NCBI GenBank assembly: GCA_963780165.1
Contig: CAWABB010000001.1
Location: forward strand, 1,984,001 to 2,048,000
Origin: CAWABB01 sp963780165
GTDB taxonomy: Bacteria; Bacteroidota; Ignavibacteria; UBA10030; UBA6906
Direction: 5' to 3'
DNA: 64,000 nt
The notes under the pieces were generated by a model that did not search any database, had not been told where the DNA came from, and saw only the letters and a program-made list of their open reading frames with translations. Both the position numbers and the translations under genes were made by a program. Positions within the stretch are counted from its first letter, which is position 1. Each line of letters starts with the position of its first letter. Shown piece after piece: positions 36,277 to 45,069 of the stretch.

Positions 36277-38136
36277 ATGAAAACGCAACATCTTCTTCTC
36301 TTCGTTCCCGTCGCCTGGCTGTGGGCCGCTGTGCCGGCGCAGGCGCAGGACGCGCAGGCCAGGTTCCGGCTTGGGCAGGCCTACGAACAGGCCGGCGACC
36401 TCGAGCGGGCCGTTCAACTGTACCGTCAACTCCTCCAGGCGGATCCGGGGAACGTAGTCTATTTCGAAGCGACGCAGCATGCGCTCCTGCAGCTGAAGCG
36501 ATACGATGATGCGGTTGCGCTGCTCTCGAACCGGCTTGCTGCCAACCCGGCGGATCCAGTACTCCGGGCGTCACTCGGAAGCGTGTACTACCGCGCCGGA
36601 CGCGAACCCGAGGCGCTGCGGGAGTGGGAGCAGGTGATCGCCGGGGACCCGACGAACCAGCAACGATACCGCTTGATAGCGAACGTGATGCTCGAAAACA
36701 GGTTGCTGGAGCGGGCGGCGCAGACGTACCGCGATGGGCGGGTCGCGTGCAACAACCCGTCGCTCTTCTCGATAGAGCTCGCGCAGCTCCTCTCGGCGTC
36801 GATGGACTACCGGGGGGCGACCGCGGAATACCTCGCCTGGCTGGTGCAGAATCCGTCGCAGATGTCGTTCGTGCAGAGCCGGATGGGCTTCTATACGTGG
36901 AAACCCGACGGACGAGACGCCGCCGTCCAGGCGGTGCGCGATGCGCTGCGCCAGCGGGACGACGCGCGCCTCCACGAACTCCTCGCCTGGCTGTACACCG
37001 AGGGGAAGGCATACGACGAGGCGCTCGAAGAGTATCGCACGATCGATCGGCTGGCGAAGACGCAGGGTGCCTCGCTTGCCGCGTTCGCGGATCGCGCGTT
37101 CAAGGAGGGTGCGTACGAGGTTGCAGCCCAGGCCTACCGTGACGCTATTGCTGCGCCTCTCACCGGACCGCGCCTTGCAGCCGCGCACTACGGATATGCC
37201 TGCGCCCTCAAGGAGATCGATGCCAGATCCGATACGCTCCAGGGGCCCCTGACCGCCGCCATGCGGCCGGCGTCAGAGTCGCAGCTGCGCTACGGCGGTG
37301 CGGTTGCGTACTTCCGCACAGTGGCCCGGGACTTTCCGGGGACCGTGTATGCCGCGCAATCGCAGTATCAGATCGGGCGAATCCAATCGGAAAAGTATTT
37401 CGATCTCGACGGCGCGCTCGCATCGCTGGCGGAGGCCGCCCGGGCACCGGTCGCTCCTCCGACATTGCGCTTCGATATCGCGATGCGAGAAGGAGAGATC
37501 CACCTGACGCGCGGCGACAGCGCCCGGGCCGTCGCTTCGTTTTCATCTGTTGCGAGTGCTCCCGGCGCCACGCCTGACCAGAGTGACGAGGCATCCTTCC
37601 GGCTCGCGGAGGTGGAGTATTTCTACGGCAACTTCGATGCGGCACTGGAACGCCTCGGTACGATAACGGCAAACCTCAAGGCCGATTTTGCCAACGACGC
37701 CATCCGCCTGCAGGCCTTTGTGGAAGAACACCGGGCTTCCTCGGAAGCCGCCCTTCGCCAGTTCGCGCGGGGGGACTACCTCCTCCGCCAGCGGAAACTC
37801 GGCGATGCGAAAGCCGAGTTCCGCGACCTCCTGGAACGTGCTCCGCGTGCGACGCTCGCGGACGATGTCGTGATGCGCATAGGACAGGTCGAAGCGGCAG
37901 CCGGGCAGTACGCCGCTGCAGTGGCGGCGTACGAAAAACTCCTGGCAGACTACAAGGAGACGAGCACGCACCTGGATCGCGCACGGTTTAGCATCGCGGA
38001 GGTCTATCAGTTTGGACTGAACGACCCGGCGAAAGCCATTGCCGCGTACGAGCAACTGCTGGCGGACTTTCCCCGGTCGGTCCTGACGTCGCCGGCCCGG
38101 GCGCGTATCAGGACGCTTCGCGGCGACGCGTTGTAG
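36277..38136 (+). CDS. Exported TPR-repeat protein
   Basis: 619 residues. Signal peptide (residues 1-23, VPAQA-Q). The whole mature part is helical TPR/Sel1-like repeats: ARFRLGQAYEQAGDLERAVQ, then further units through ASLGSVYYRAGREPEALREW, and a C-terminal set resembling YbgF/BamD-type periplasmic TPRs (RIGQVEAAAGQYAAAVAAYE). Such proteins act as protein-binding scaffolds; the partner is unknown. The ATG at 36277 gives the signal peptide, whereas the open frame upstream does not. It is divergent from dxr. The next gene begins 58 bases downstream. Confidence 0.85.
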   Translation: MKTQHLLLFVPVAWLWAAVPAQAQDAQARFRLGQAYEQAGDLERAVQLYRQLLQADPGNVVYFEATQHALLQLKRYDDAVALLSNRLAANPADPVLRASLGSVYYRAGREPEALREWEQVIAGDPTNQQRYRLIANVMLENRLLERAAQTYRDGRVACNNPSLFSIELAQLLSASMDYRGATAEYLAWLVQNPSQMSFVQSRMGFYTWKPDGRDAAVQAVRDALRQRDDARLHELLAWLYTEGKAYDEALEEYRTIDRLAKTQGASLAAFADRAFKEGAYEVAAQAYRDAIAAPLTGPRLAAAHYGYACALKEIDARSDTLQGPLTAAMRPASESQLRYGGAVAYFRTVARDFPGTVYAAQSQYQIGRIQSEKYFDLDGALASLAEAARAPVAPPTLRFDIAMREGEIHLTRGDSARAVASFSSVASAPGATPDQSDEASFRLAEVEYFYGNFDAALERLGTITANLKADFANDAIRLQAFVEEHRASSEAALRQFARGDYLLRQRKLGDAKAEFRDLLERAPRATLADDVVMRIGQVEAAAGQYAAAVAAYEKLLADYKETSTHLDRARFSIAEVYQFGLNDPAKAIAAYEQLLADFPRSVLTSPARARIRTLRGDAL

Positions 38137-38194
38137 AATGTGCCACTGGGGGCGGATGTGCAGCAACGGTAGGAGAGAAGTGCGTGGGAAAGAG

Positions 38195-39475
38195 ATGGAA
38201 CATGCAGTGAAGCGGATCGGGTGGGCATATGTGGCTCTTGCACTCGCAATCAGCCCGGCGTCGGCTCAGAAACTGTTGATTCCGATGGATCTCGGGCAGA
38301 CCGACCATCTGAAAGCGTACGGCATCGCCTACTGGACCCTGACAAAGGGGCTCGAGATCGACTGGCTGCTCAACTACCGCGGCGGGTCGTTCATGATAGA
38401 CGCGGTCGCGTTTGTCGCAGCCGAGTGCAGGGTCCGTGGCGTGGCCGTCGAGGAGCTGGGGAGCGCCCAGGCAACCCAGATCTACGCTGAGGTGCAGCGT
38501 GATGACAACAACATGGACGTCGTCAGACTGGAAAAAGCGCCGCGCATCGCCGTGTATGTCCCCCCCGGCTTTCAGCCATGGGATGATGCCGTCACCCTTG
38601 CCCTCGAATACGCAGAGATCAAGTACGACAAGGTGTGGGACGAGGAGGTTCTCCAGGGCAAACTTGGCGAGTATGACTGGCTGCACCTGCACCATGAAGA
38701 CTTCACGGGACAGTACGGCAAGTTCTATGCGTCCTTCGCCGGAGCGTCATGGTATCAGGAGCAGCAGGTCACGCAGGAGAAGATGGCCCGGAAGCTTGGG
38801 TTCCGGAAAGTCTCGGAGCTCAAGAAGGCGGTGGCGAGAACCATCAAGGAGTACATCGGATCGGGCGGATTTCTGTTCGCGATGTGTTCCGCGACGGACT
38901 CGTACGATATCGCGCTGGCGGCCGAGGGCGTCGACATCTGCGATGCGATCTACGATGGCGATCCGCCCGACCCCGGAGCCCAGGCAAAGCTCGACTTCAC
39001 GAAGACGCTCGCCTTCACCAATTTCACGCTGGAGCGGAATCCGCTCCGGTATGAGTATTCCGATATCGATCAACCCCCCAGCGATCTGCTCGCGCTTCAG
39101 AATCCGGACACCGACTACTTCACGCTCTTTGAATTCTCGGCAAAGTTCGACCCCGTCCCCACGATGCTGACGCAAAACCATGTCAACGTCCTCAAGGGAT
39201 TCCTCGGCCAGACCACGAACTTCAAGAAGAGCCTGATCAAGAACAACGTTGTCGTACTGGCCGAAAAGGAGGGGGCCGATCAGGTCCGCTATCTGCACGG
39301 CAGCTTCGGGCGAGGGACGTTCACGTTCTACGGCGGACACGATCCCGAAGACTACCAGCACGCGGTCGGCGATCCGCCCACCGATCTCTCTCTGCACAAG
39401 ACATCGCCGGGATACCGGCTCATCCTCAACAACATCCTCTTCCCCGCGGCCAAGAAGAAGCAACAGAAGACCTGA
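38195..39475 (+). CDS. Conserved exported protein (homologues named asparagine synthetase B)
   Basis: 426 residues. Signal peptide (residues 1-23, SPASA-Q) followed by KLLIPMDLGQTDHLKAYGIA, WLLNYRGGSFMID, WLHLHHEDFTGQYGKFYASF and FGRGTFTFYGGHDPEDYQHA. From memory, near-identical blocks occur in Bacteroidota proteins labelled asparagine synthetase B, but I see neither a glutaminase Cys2 nor a synthetase SGGxDS motif, so that name is unlikely to be right. The fold may be a GATase1/ThuA-like domain. The function is unknown. The ATG at 38195 follows GGGAAAGAG. Its 3' end overlaps the convergent DUF2851 gene by 50 bases. Confidence 0.8.
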   Translation: MEHAVKRIGWAYVALALAISPASAQKLLIPMDLGQTDHLKAYGIAYWTLTKGLEIDWLLNYRGGSFMIDAVAFVAAECRVRGVAVEELGSAQATQIYAEVQRDDNNMDVVRLEKAPRIAVYVPPGFQPWDDAVTLALEYAEIKYDKVWDEEVLQGKLGEYDWLHLHHEDFTGQYGKFYASFAGASWYQEQQVTQEKMARKLGFRKVSELKKAVARTIKEYIGSGGFLFAMCSATDSYDIALAAEGVDICDAIYDGDPPDPGAQAKLDFTKTLAFTNFTLERNPLRYEYSDIDQPPSDLLALQNPDTDYFTLFEFSAKFDPVPTMLTQNHVNVLKGFLGQTTNFKKSLIKNNVVVLAEKEGADQVRYLHGSFGRGTFTFYGGHDPEDYQHAVGDPPTDLSLHKTSPGYRLILNNILFPAAKKKQQKT

Positions 39476-40928
39476 CGAACCCGCATGCAGCCCCGACCGC
39501 GCACGCGCGACACCGGAGCCTGACGCAGTAGCTGCAATACAATTCTATCGCACCCTGGGTGAGCAGAGGGGAGTCCGCTGCACATCGACCACGGACGAGG
39601 TCCGCGCGCATGCGGGACAGGAGCCCGTGCTGGGGCGCCGCCGCTCCCTCCCGCAGTATTCCCTGGACCGCATTCCTGAGAGTCGCATCGCCGAAGGTGT
39701 CCGCAAAGCGGAGCGACAGCGGGAGGATGGCGTTGACAATCATCTCCGTCGCCCGCCCGCGCCCGATGGCGGAGCCACTTCCTGCAGCAGATCCCTCGAA
39801 GCTGGTCCTGTACCGCCAGAAACCGCCGGCGCGAACGATGAGGATGTTTCGGAGCCGCCGAACAGTGCCTTCGACGGAGGTGGCCGAACGCAGGATGTCC
39901 AGACAGCCGTGAAAGCCGGATCGGAAAATCACCGGAACGGCGTGGGCGAACGCTGCAATGCGCGCGGTGGGGAAGTTGGCCGGGCGCAGGCGGAAGAAGA
40001 GCCAGTCCGATGCGCGGAGCGGGGTGGGAGGAAACGTGTAGGAGAGTGCGTCCCAGCGATCGCGAAGCTCGGCGGCATACCGCTGCGCAAGCGGGTCGTC
40101 AAGCGCCCGGGGTTCCGGCAGAAGGTGCGCCGCCCCAAAGAGAACCGCCAGGACGTCGTCAGTGTTGCCGAGCCCGAGGCGCCGGAGCGATGCCAGCGGG
40201 ATGGTCTGTGCGAGGGTCCGGAAGGCCTGCCGGTTCTTGGCATACCCGAGCCCCTCCATCAGCGCCTCGTAGAGTGTCTGATTCCAGAGCACGGGCGACA
40301 CAAAATCGCCGCGCGTGTGCCGCGAGGCGGTACGGTCGGCGATGGCCCCGCTGTGCGCCCCTCCCGGATCCCGAATCTCTTCAAGCAGGGCGGTGAGTCT
40401 CTGCCCCCAGCGAAGCGACTTCCTTGCCAGTCGTTCGTTCCCGAGGCGTGTGAGCCATCCCAGAAGGAGGTCGGCAGGTATCAGCTCGTTGACGCTGGCA
40501 CAGGGGAGAGAGTGTTCCCCGTCAGCCGAACGGGGAGGGGCCCACCGCGCGCGATCGAGAAGAGTTCCGGCGTCCAGATGCCGTCCGAGCAGCATCACCG
40601 GAAGTGGACGTCCGCTTCTGGTCCAGGTCTTTGTCGTGGAGATCCGGGCGGAAAGCGCGACATGGAGGATGACGTCGTTGTACCGGTCATCTTCGTGATG
40701 GCGGTGCCCCGTCCAGTCGGACGCATCCCGGTGAATTTCCACTGAACCGGAATACAGGATGCCGCCGATTCTCACCCGCGCGTTGAGAAAATCGGGACCG
40801 CTGTCGTCGTTGGGAGTGCCGGGGAAAAGAATCTCGATGGGCCGGCCGTCCGTCGTGGACAGCGCCTCGGAGGGAACCAGCGTGTGTTGCCAGAGATGAC
40901 GTACGATCCGCTCGGGGATTCCGATCAG
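39426..40928 (-). CDS. DUF2851 family protein with non-canonical start
   Basis: About 500 residues. The family N-terminus is clear on the minus strand (IPERIVRHLWQHTLVPSE, then PIEILFPGTPNDDSGPDFLN and GSVEIHRDASDW), and the C-terminus has GAIELYCSYCVRLRCRACAV, the conserved cysteine motif. The first ATG (40775) falls about 50 codons inside the conserved domain, so translation must begin earlier. The frame upstream holds no ATG, GTG or TTG close by; CTG at 40928 or an ATC just after it are the candidates. The start overlaps the pyrF stop. The true start is uncertain by a few codons. The function is unknown. Confidence 0.8.
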   Translation of the reverse strand: MIGIPERIVRHLWQHTLVPSEALSTTDGRPIEILFPGTPNDDSGPDFLNARVRIGGILYSGSVEIHRDASDWTGHRHHEDDRYNDVILHVALSARISTTKTWTRSGRPLPVMLLGRHLDAGTLLDRARWAPPRSADGEHSLPCASVNELIPADLLLGWLTRLGNERLARKSLRWGQRLTALLEEIRDPGGAHSGAIADRTASRHTRGDFVSPVLWNQTLYEALMEGLGYAKNRQAFRTLAQTIPLASLRRLGLGNTDDVLAVLFGAAHLLPEPRALDDPLAQRYAAELRDRWDALSYTFPPTPLRASDWLFFRLRPANFPTARIAAFAHAVPVIFRSGFHGCLDILRSATSVEGTVRRLRNILIVRAGGFWRYRTSFEGSAAGSGSAIGRGRATEMIVNAILPLSLRFADTFGDATLRNAVQGILREGAAAPQHGLLSRMRADLVRGRCAADSPLLTQGAIELYCSYCVRLRCRACAVGAACGFVRSSVASSWPRGRGCC

Positions 40929-41743
40929 AAGTATGTGTCCCGATACTGATTGATCTCGTCCCGGAGCTTCGCCGCGGCTGCCCGTGCCGCCTCGGCGAAG
41001 TCGTCGCCTGACGAGGCGAAGATGACGCTCCGGCTCGCATTGATAATCCCAAGCTCGCCGTTGCGGTCACATCCATAGCGGACGGCCGCCTTCAGGTCGC
41101 CGCCCTGCGCGCCGACACCCGGGATGAGGATCGGCATGTCGGGCACCATCCGGCGGATTGTGTGCATCTCCTTCGGGCGGGTGGCACCGACGACAAGTCC
41201 GATATTCTTGTTCGTGTTCCAGGCTTTGGCTTTCGTGATCACCCGTTCGTACAGCGGACGACCGGCTATTTTCGCGTACTGGAAATCTCTGGCGCCGGGG
41301 TTGGATGTCACCGCAAGAATGAACGCGCCCTGCTCGGGACGTACGAGAAAGGGCTCGACCGAGTCGAACCCCATATACGGATTCACGGTGCTTGCCGTGA
41401 AGCCGTAGTCCTGTGCCAGCGCCTTTGCATACATTGCGGAGGAGTTGCCGATATCCCCACGCTTCGCGTCCCCGATGGTGACGAGCTCTTTCGGAATGAC
41501 GGAGAGCGTCCGGTGTACGGTGCGCCACCCGTGCTCACCGGTGACCTCATAGAACGCAAGGTTGATCTTATAGGCGCACACCAGATCGTGGGTGGCCTCA
41601 ATGATCCTTCGGTTGAACTCAAAAACCGGATCGTCGTGCGTCCTGAGCGACACGGGCAGCTTGCCCCTGTCGGTGTCCAGTCCGATGCATACAAGGCTCG
41701 TGCGGTTCCGCTGGACGTCGCGCAGTCGCTCCGTGAAGTTCAT
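40925..41743 (-). CDS. pyrF: Orotidine 5'-phosphate decarboxylase, type 2
   Basis: Last step of UMP synthesis. 272 residues, longer than the E. coli enzyme and of the mycobacterial/archaeal-like subfamily 2. SLVCIGLDTDRGKLP begins the barrel, YKINLAFYE and ITIGDAKRGDIGNSS-type sequence (here VTIGDAKRGDIGNSSAMYAK) carries the catalytic Asp-Lys, and LIPGVGAQGGDLKAAV closes the phosphate site. The ATG at 41743 is preferred because GGGAG lies just upstream. An ATG four codons earlier (41755) is possible. The stop overlaps the DUF2851 frame. Confidence 0.95.
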   Translation of the reverse strand: MNFTERLRDVQRNRTSLVCIGLDTDRGKLPVSLRTHDDPVFEFNRRIIEATHDLVCAYKINLAFYEVTGEHGWRTVHRTLSVIPKELVTIGDAKRGDIGNSSAMYAKALAQDYGFTASTVNPYMGFDSVEPFLVRPEQGAFILAVTSNPGARDFQYAKIAGRPLYERVITKAKAWNTNKNIGLVVGATRPKEMHTIRRMVPDMPILIPGVGAQGGDLKAAVRYGCDRNGELGIINASRSVIFASSGDDFAEAARAAAAKLRDEINQYRDTYF

Positions 41744-41819
41744 GATCGCTCCCATAGATACTACCCGTTGCCGGACAGGATTTTCGACAGGGTCGACGAG
41801 GGTGACGGCGAGCAGGGCC

Positions 41820-42665
41820 TCAGCCCGCGTACTGTTGTTTCACGTCATCCGGCAGGACCTCGTTCATCGAGCCGGTGCGGTATCCCTGCAGGTCGAGCGT
41901 GACGTACGTGAACCCGAGCTCCTTCATGTGCCCGACGATCTGCTCGCGCAGGGCTGGGTCGAGCAGCCACGGGATTTCCTGAGGGCTGACCTCGATGCGC
42001 GCGGTGCGATCGTCATGGAACCGGACGCGGTAGCGCTTGAACCCCGCGTCACGCAGGATCCGTTCGGCGCGATCGACACGCGACAGGTTTTCCCCTGTGA
42101 TGCCCGTGCCGTAGGGGAAGCGCGATGAGAGACAGGCAAAGGACGGCTTGTCCCACGTCGGGAGGCCGAGAGCGTGGGAGAGCGCCCGCACGTCCTCCTT
42201 GGTGAATCCGGCCTCGAGCAGTGGCGACCGCACATTCCGCTCGTCATGAGCCCGCATGCCCGGGCGGAAATCCCCGACGTCGTCGGCGATGGTCCCGTCG
42301 GCGATCCACGGGATGTGTTCCGCCTCGGCCAGAGCGCCCAGTTTTCCGAACAGCTCGGTCTTACAGTAGTAGCAGCGGTCCGGCGGGTTCTCGCGGAATT
42401 TGATATCGTCCGTCTCTTCTGTTGTCACCACCACCACCCGTACACCCATCGTCGTGGCGTGCGCCATGGCGTCTTCGAATTCCGTGGTGGGGTAGGTGGC
42501 CGATCGGCCGATCATGGCAAGCGCGCGCGCGCCCAGCACATCGGCGGCAACCTTGAGCAACAGCGTGCTGTCCACGCCGCCGGAGTAGGCGATTGCCACC
42601 GCCTGCATCTCCCTGAGAATTGCCTGAAGCTTCTCGTGCTTCGCTGAGAGTGATTCGTCGATCAT
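41820..42665 (-). CDS. larE: ATP-dependent sacrificial sulfur transferase LarE
   Basis: PP-loop enzyme that adds sulfur to the nickel-pincer cofactor precursor of lactate racemase. 281 residues: the PP-loop AYSGGVDSTLLLKVA near residue 26, FRENPPDRCYYCKTELFG, and PSFACLSSRFPYGT, where the Cys is the sacrificial or cluster-binding residue. Neither larA, larB nor larC is in the window, so the cofactor's user must lie elsewhere or the protein has another sulfur-transfer role. It is downstream of the TPR gene but separated by a terminator. Confidence 0.9.
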   Translation of the reverse strand: MIDESLSAKHEKLQAILREMQAVAIAYSGGVDSTLLLKVAADVLGARALAMIGRSATYPTTEFEDAMAHATTMGVRVVVVTTEETDDIKFRENPPDRCYYCKTELFGKLGALAEAEHIPWIADGTIADDVGDFRPGMRAHDERNVRSPLLEAGFTKEDVRALSHALGLPTWDKPSFACLSSRFPYGTGITGENLSRVDRAERILRDAGFKRYRVRFHDDRTARIEVSPQEIPWLLDPALREQIVGHMKELGFTYVTLDLQGYRTGSMNEVLPDDVKQQYAG

Positions 42666-42693
42666 AGTTCCTCACGCTGACCATGGCGGGCAC

Positions 42694-42725
42694 AAAAACC
42701 CCCGTCCTCGGGAAGAAGGCGGGGG
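42694..42725 (-). terminator. Intrinsic terminator of the TPR gene
   Basis: Read on the minus strand: CCCCCG, a loop region of 15 bases, CGGGGG, then TTTTT. It lies 23 bases past the TPR stop and separates it from larE. Confidence 0.85.
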
Positions 42726-42747
42726 AGTTGCGGCCTGAATCTCGGGC

Positions 42748-44172
42748 TTACTCCCGGAAGAGCGAGCGGTATTCCTTCATCGTCCGCACGGAAGGGAAGT
42801 CGCTCTCAAACTCCTTCCGCTTTTCCGGATCAAGCGAGAATGCGGACCTGAGCGATTCCATTGCCTCCGCCGCCCGGTCCAGGACGAGGAGCACTTTGGC
42901 TCTGCTGTAATGTGGCTCCGCCAACTGCGGGTTCACCTGCACCGCCTGGTCAAACGCCTTGAGGGCCTGCTTCAGCAGTCCGAGCTCGACGAGCGTTTCG
43001 CCATAGTCGAGCCATGCCTCGACGTTGTCCGGCTCCAGCTTTGTGACCATGCGATAGCAGGCAACCGACTCCCGGATCTTCCCCATATTATAGAGGAGGT
43101 CGGCCTTCGCGTACCAGAGTTCGGGGTAGTCCTTACAGATCGACAGGGCCTTGTTGTAGTCGAGCAGGGCGCGTCGGAACTGTTCCATTGAATCAAGGCA
43201 GCTCCCGCGGCCGAAATACGATTCGTAATGGTTTGGGTCGCAGGAGATAGCCCGGGTGAAGCAGCGGATGGCCTCCTCGTACTCGCCGAGCTCCTCGTAC
43301 GCGTTGCCCAGATTGTGCCAGGCCGGAACGTCTTTCTCATCCAGGCGGAGGGTTTCACGGTAGCAGGCCAGGGCGTCGTGAAGTTTGCCGATGTTGGCGT
43401 ACGCGTTCCCCTTGTTGTACCACGCCGCAGGGAAGTTCTCGTGGAGCGCGAGCGCCATGTCGTAGCTTTCGATGGCGCGGTTGTACTGCATCATCCGGTT
43501 CAGGACGATACCGCGGTTGTACCAGGCGTTGTAGTTGTTCGGGTCGATTGTCAGGTGTTCGTCGTAGCACCGGAGGGAGTCGCGCGCCCGGTCGAGGTAG
43601 TCGAAGCAATAGCCCAGCTCGTACCACGCGTCCTTGTGATTCGGGTTCCCTTCCACCAGGAAGCGGAAGATCTGGGAGGCCTCCTCATACCGGCCGGTCT
43701 TTTCGAGGCTGATGCCCTTGTTGAAGAGGGCTTCAGAGTTGCCCGGGTCGATGTCCAGCGCCCGCTCGAAGCATGCGATCGCCTCTTCCGTCCTACCGAG
43801 GTCGTCCAGGGTGATTCCCTTGTTGATCAGGATCTCCGGGTCGACGGGGTTGAGGTGGAGGGCGCGGTCAAGAGCCTCGAGAGCGTCGTCGTGACGCAGG
43901 AGGTTGCTGAGAATCAGGCCCTTGCGGAGCCAGTTGTCAGCGCTGTAGGGGACGAGGGAAAGGAGGCGGTTCACGAACTGGAGGGCGTCGTCGTATTTTT
44001 CGCGGTCAAAGCAGTAATTGACCAGCTCTTCGAGGCCCTCGATGCTGGTGATCCCGTCCGCGCCGCTCTTGAGCAGGTCCCGGTATTTCTTCAGCTCCTC
44101 GTCGAGACGATCGCGGTCCCGCTCGTCCTCCTCGTTCTCGTCGAAAAAGCCACTGAAATCGAAGGTACTCAT
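42748..44172 (-). CDS. Cytoplasmic TPR-repeat protein
   Basis: 474 residues without a signal peptide. An acidic N-terminus (FDENEEDERDRDRLDEELKK) is followed by at least ten regular 34-residue TPRs from about residue 60 to 450 (units such as DNWLRKGLILSNLLRHDDAL, EILINKGITLDDLGRTEEAI, AWYNKGNAYANIGKLHDALA). These form a right-handed superhelix for protein binding. The partner is unknown. The ATG at 44172 follows GGGGGA; the upstream extension of the open frame is not needed. It ends with an intrinsic terminator (42694-42725). A 17-bp inverted repeat (44213-44229) lies upstream. Confidence 0.9.
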   Translation of the reverse strand: MSTFDFSGFFDENEEDERDRDRLDEELKKYRDLLKSGADGITSIEGLEELVNYCFDREKYDDALQFVNRLLSLVPYSADNWLRKGLILSNLLRHDDALEALDRALHLNPVDPEILINKGITLDDLGRTEEAIACFERALDIDPGNSEALFNKGISLEKTGRYEEASQIFRFLVEGNPNHKDAWYELGYCFDYLDRARDSLRCYDEHLTIDPNNYNAWYNRGIVLNRMMQYNRAIESYDMALALHENFPAAWYNKGNAYANIGKLHDALACYRETLRLDEKDVPAWHNLGNAYEELGEYEEAIRCFTRAISCDPNHYESYFGRGSCLDSMEQFRRALLDYNKALSICKDYPELWYAKADLLYNMGKIRESVACYRMVTKLEPDNVEAWLDYGETLVELGLLKQALKAFDQAVQVNPQLAEPHYSRAKVLLVLDRAAEAMESLRSAFSLDPEKRKEFESDFPSVRTMKEYRSLFRE

Positions 44173-44212
44173 TCCCCCGCCCTTACCTTCTAGAACGACA
44201 TCACTTATTGGG

Positions 44213-44229
44213 GGGCGATGACATCGCCC
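44213..44229. promoter_or_regulatory. 17-bp perfect inverted repeat in a divergent intergenic region
   Basis: GGGCGATG, A, CATCGCCC between the TPR gene (-) and the PLP-homeostasis operon (+). It is suited to binding a dimeric regulator. Confidence 0.5.
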
Positions 44230-44310
44230 ATCAACCGCAAGTAACAGAAAAATGGCTCTCAAGTCAAGGTAGGCTCCTGGCCGCAAAGGGCCTTATACGG
44301 CCCGATTTCT

Positions 44311-44341
44311 TTGATTATGAGAACCGAATGGGATATATTAT
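44311..44341 (+). promoter_or_regulatory. Promoter of the yggS-to-rluD operon
   Basis: TTG (44311-44313), 20 bases, TATATTAT (44334-44341). The predicted +1 (about 44346) is some 10 bases before the ATG at 44356, so the leader is very short and lacks a good Shine-Dalgarno. Confidence 0.6.
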
Positions 44342-44355
44342 GGTCTTGAAAGTTT

Positions 44356-45069
44356 ATGATTCCCGCCAACGTGAAAATGATTCGCGAGCGGATCGCCCGC
44401 TGCTGCGAGCGAATCGGGCGGGATCCGGTCGAGGTGACCCTCGTGGCGGTGGCAAAGACGTTCCCCGCCGAGACGGTCCGTGAGGTGGTGCAGGCTGGCG
44501 TTGGTGACATCGGCGAGAACTACGTCCAGGAGTTGCAGCACAAGCGCGACGTGCTGGGCGACAAAGGCATTCGCTGGCACTTTGTCGGCCACCTGCAGGG
44601 CAATAAGGCCCGGATGGTGGCGCCGTTTGCACACCTGATCCATGCCGTAGATTCCGTCGCACTTGCGCGCGAGCTTGACCGACGCGTGCGTGAGGCCGGC
44701 CGTGTTCAGGACGTACTGATCGAAGTCAACACCACGGGGGAAGGATCCAAGTTCGGCGTCCGGCCCGATGGCGCTGCGTCGCTCGTCCGGTCGATGCAAC
44801 CGCTCCCGAACCTGCGGATTGCCGGGTTGATGACCATCGGACCGTTTCTGCCCGACCCCGAGGGATCGCGTCCGATGTTTCGTTTGCTCCGCGAGCTGCG
44901 CGACAGTATCGCGGCGGTCCCCCAGGACAACGTCACGATGCGGCATCTGTCCATGGGCATGACCGGGGATTTCGAGGTCGCGATCGAGGAAGGGGCGACC
45001 ATCATCAGGATCGGAACCGCGATCTTCGGGCACCGGGTGCGGCCGCCGAGAGAAAGGGACCAGTCATGA
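44356..45069 (+). CDS. Pyridoxal-phosphate homeostasis protein (YggS/PLPBP family)
   Basis: 237 residues, a single TIM-barrel PLP-binding protein that buffers PLP and affects amino-acid balance. TLVAVAKTFPAE contains the PLP Lys, followed by IGENYVQEL, WHFVGHLQGNKARMV and LSMGMTGDFEVAIEEGAT with IRIGTAIFG at the phosphate site. It heads an operon with divIVA (ATGA overlap), a common pairing near division genes. The ATG at 44356 has only a very short leader. Confidence 0.93.
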   Translation: MIPANVKMIRERIARCCERIGRDPVEVTLVAVAKTFPAETVREVVQAGVGDIGENYVQELQHKRDVLGDKGIRWHFVGHLQGNKARMVAPFAHLIHAVDSVALARELDRRVREAGRVQDVLIEVNTTGEGSKFGVRPDGAASLVRSMQPLPNLRIAGLMTIGPFLPDPEGSRPMFRLLRELRDSIAAVPQDNVTMRHLSMGMTGDFEVAIEEGATIIRIGTAIFGHRVRPPRERDQS

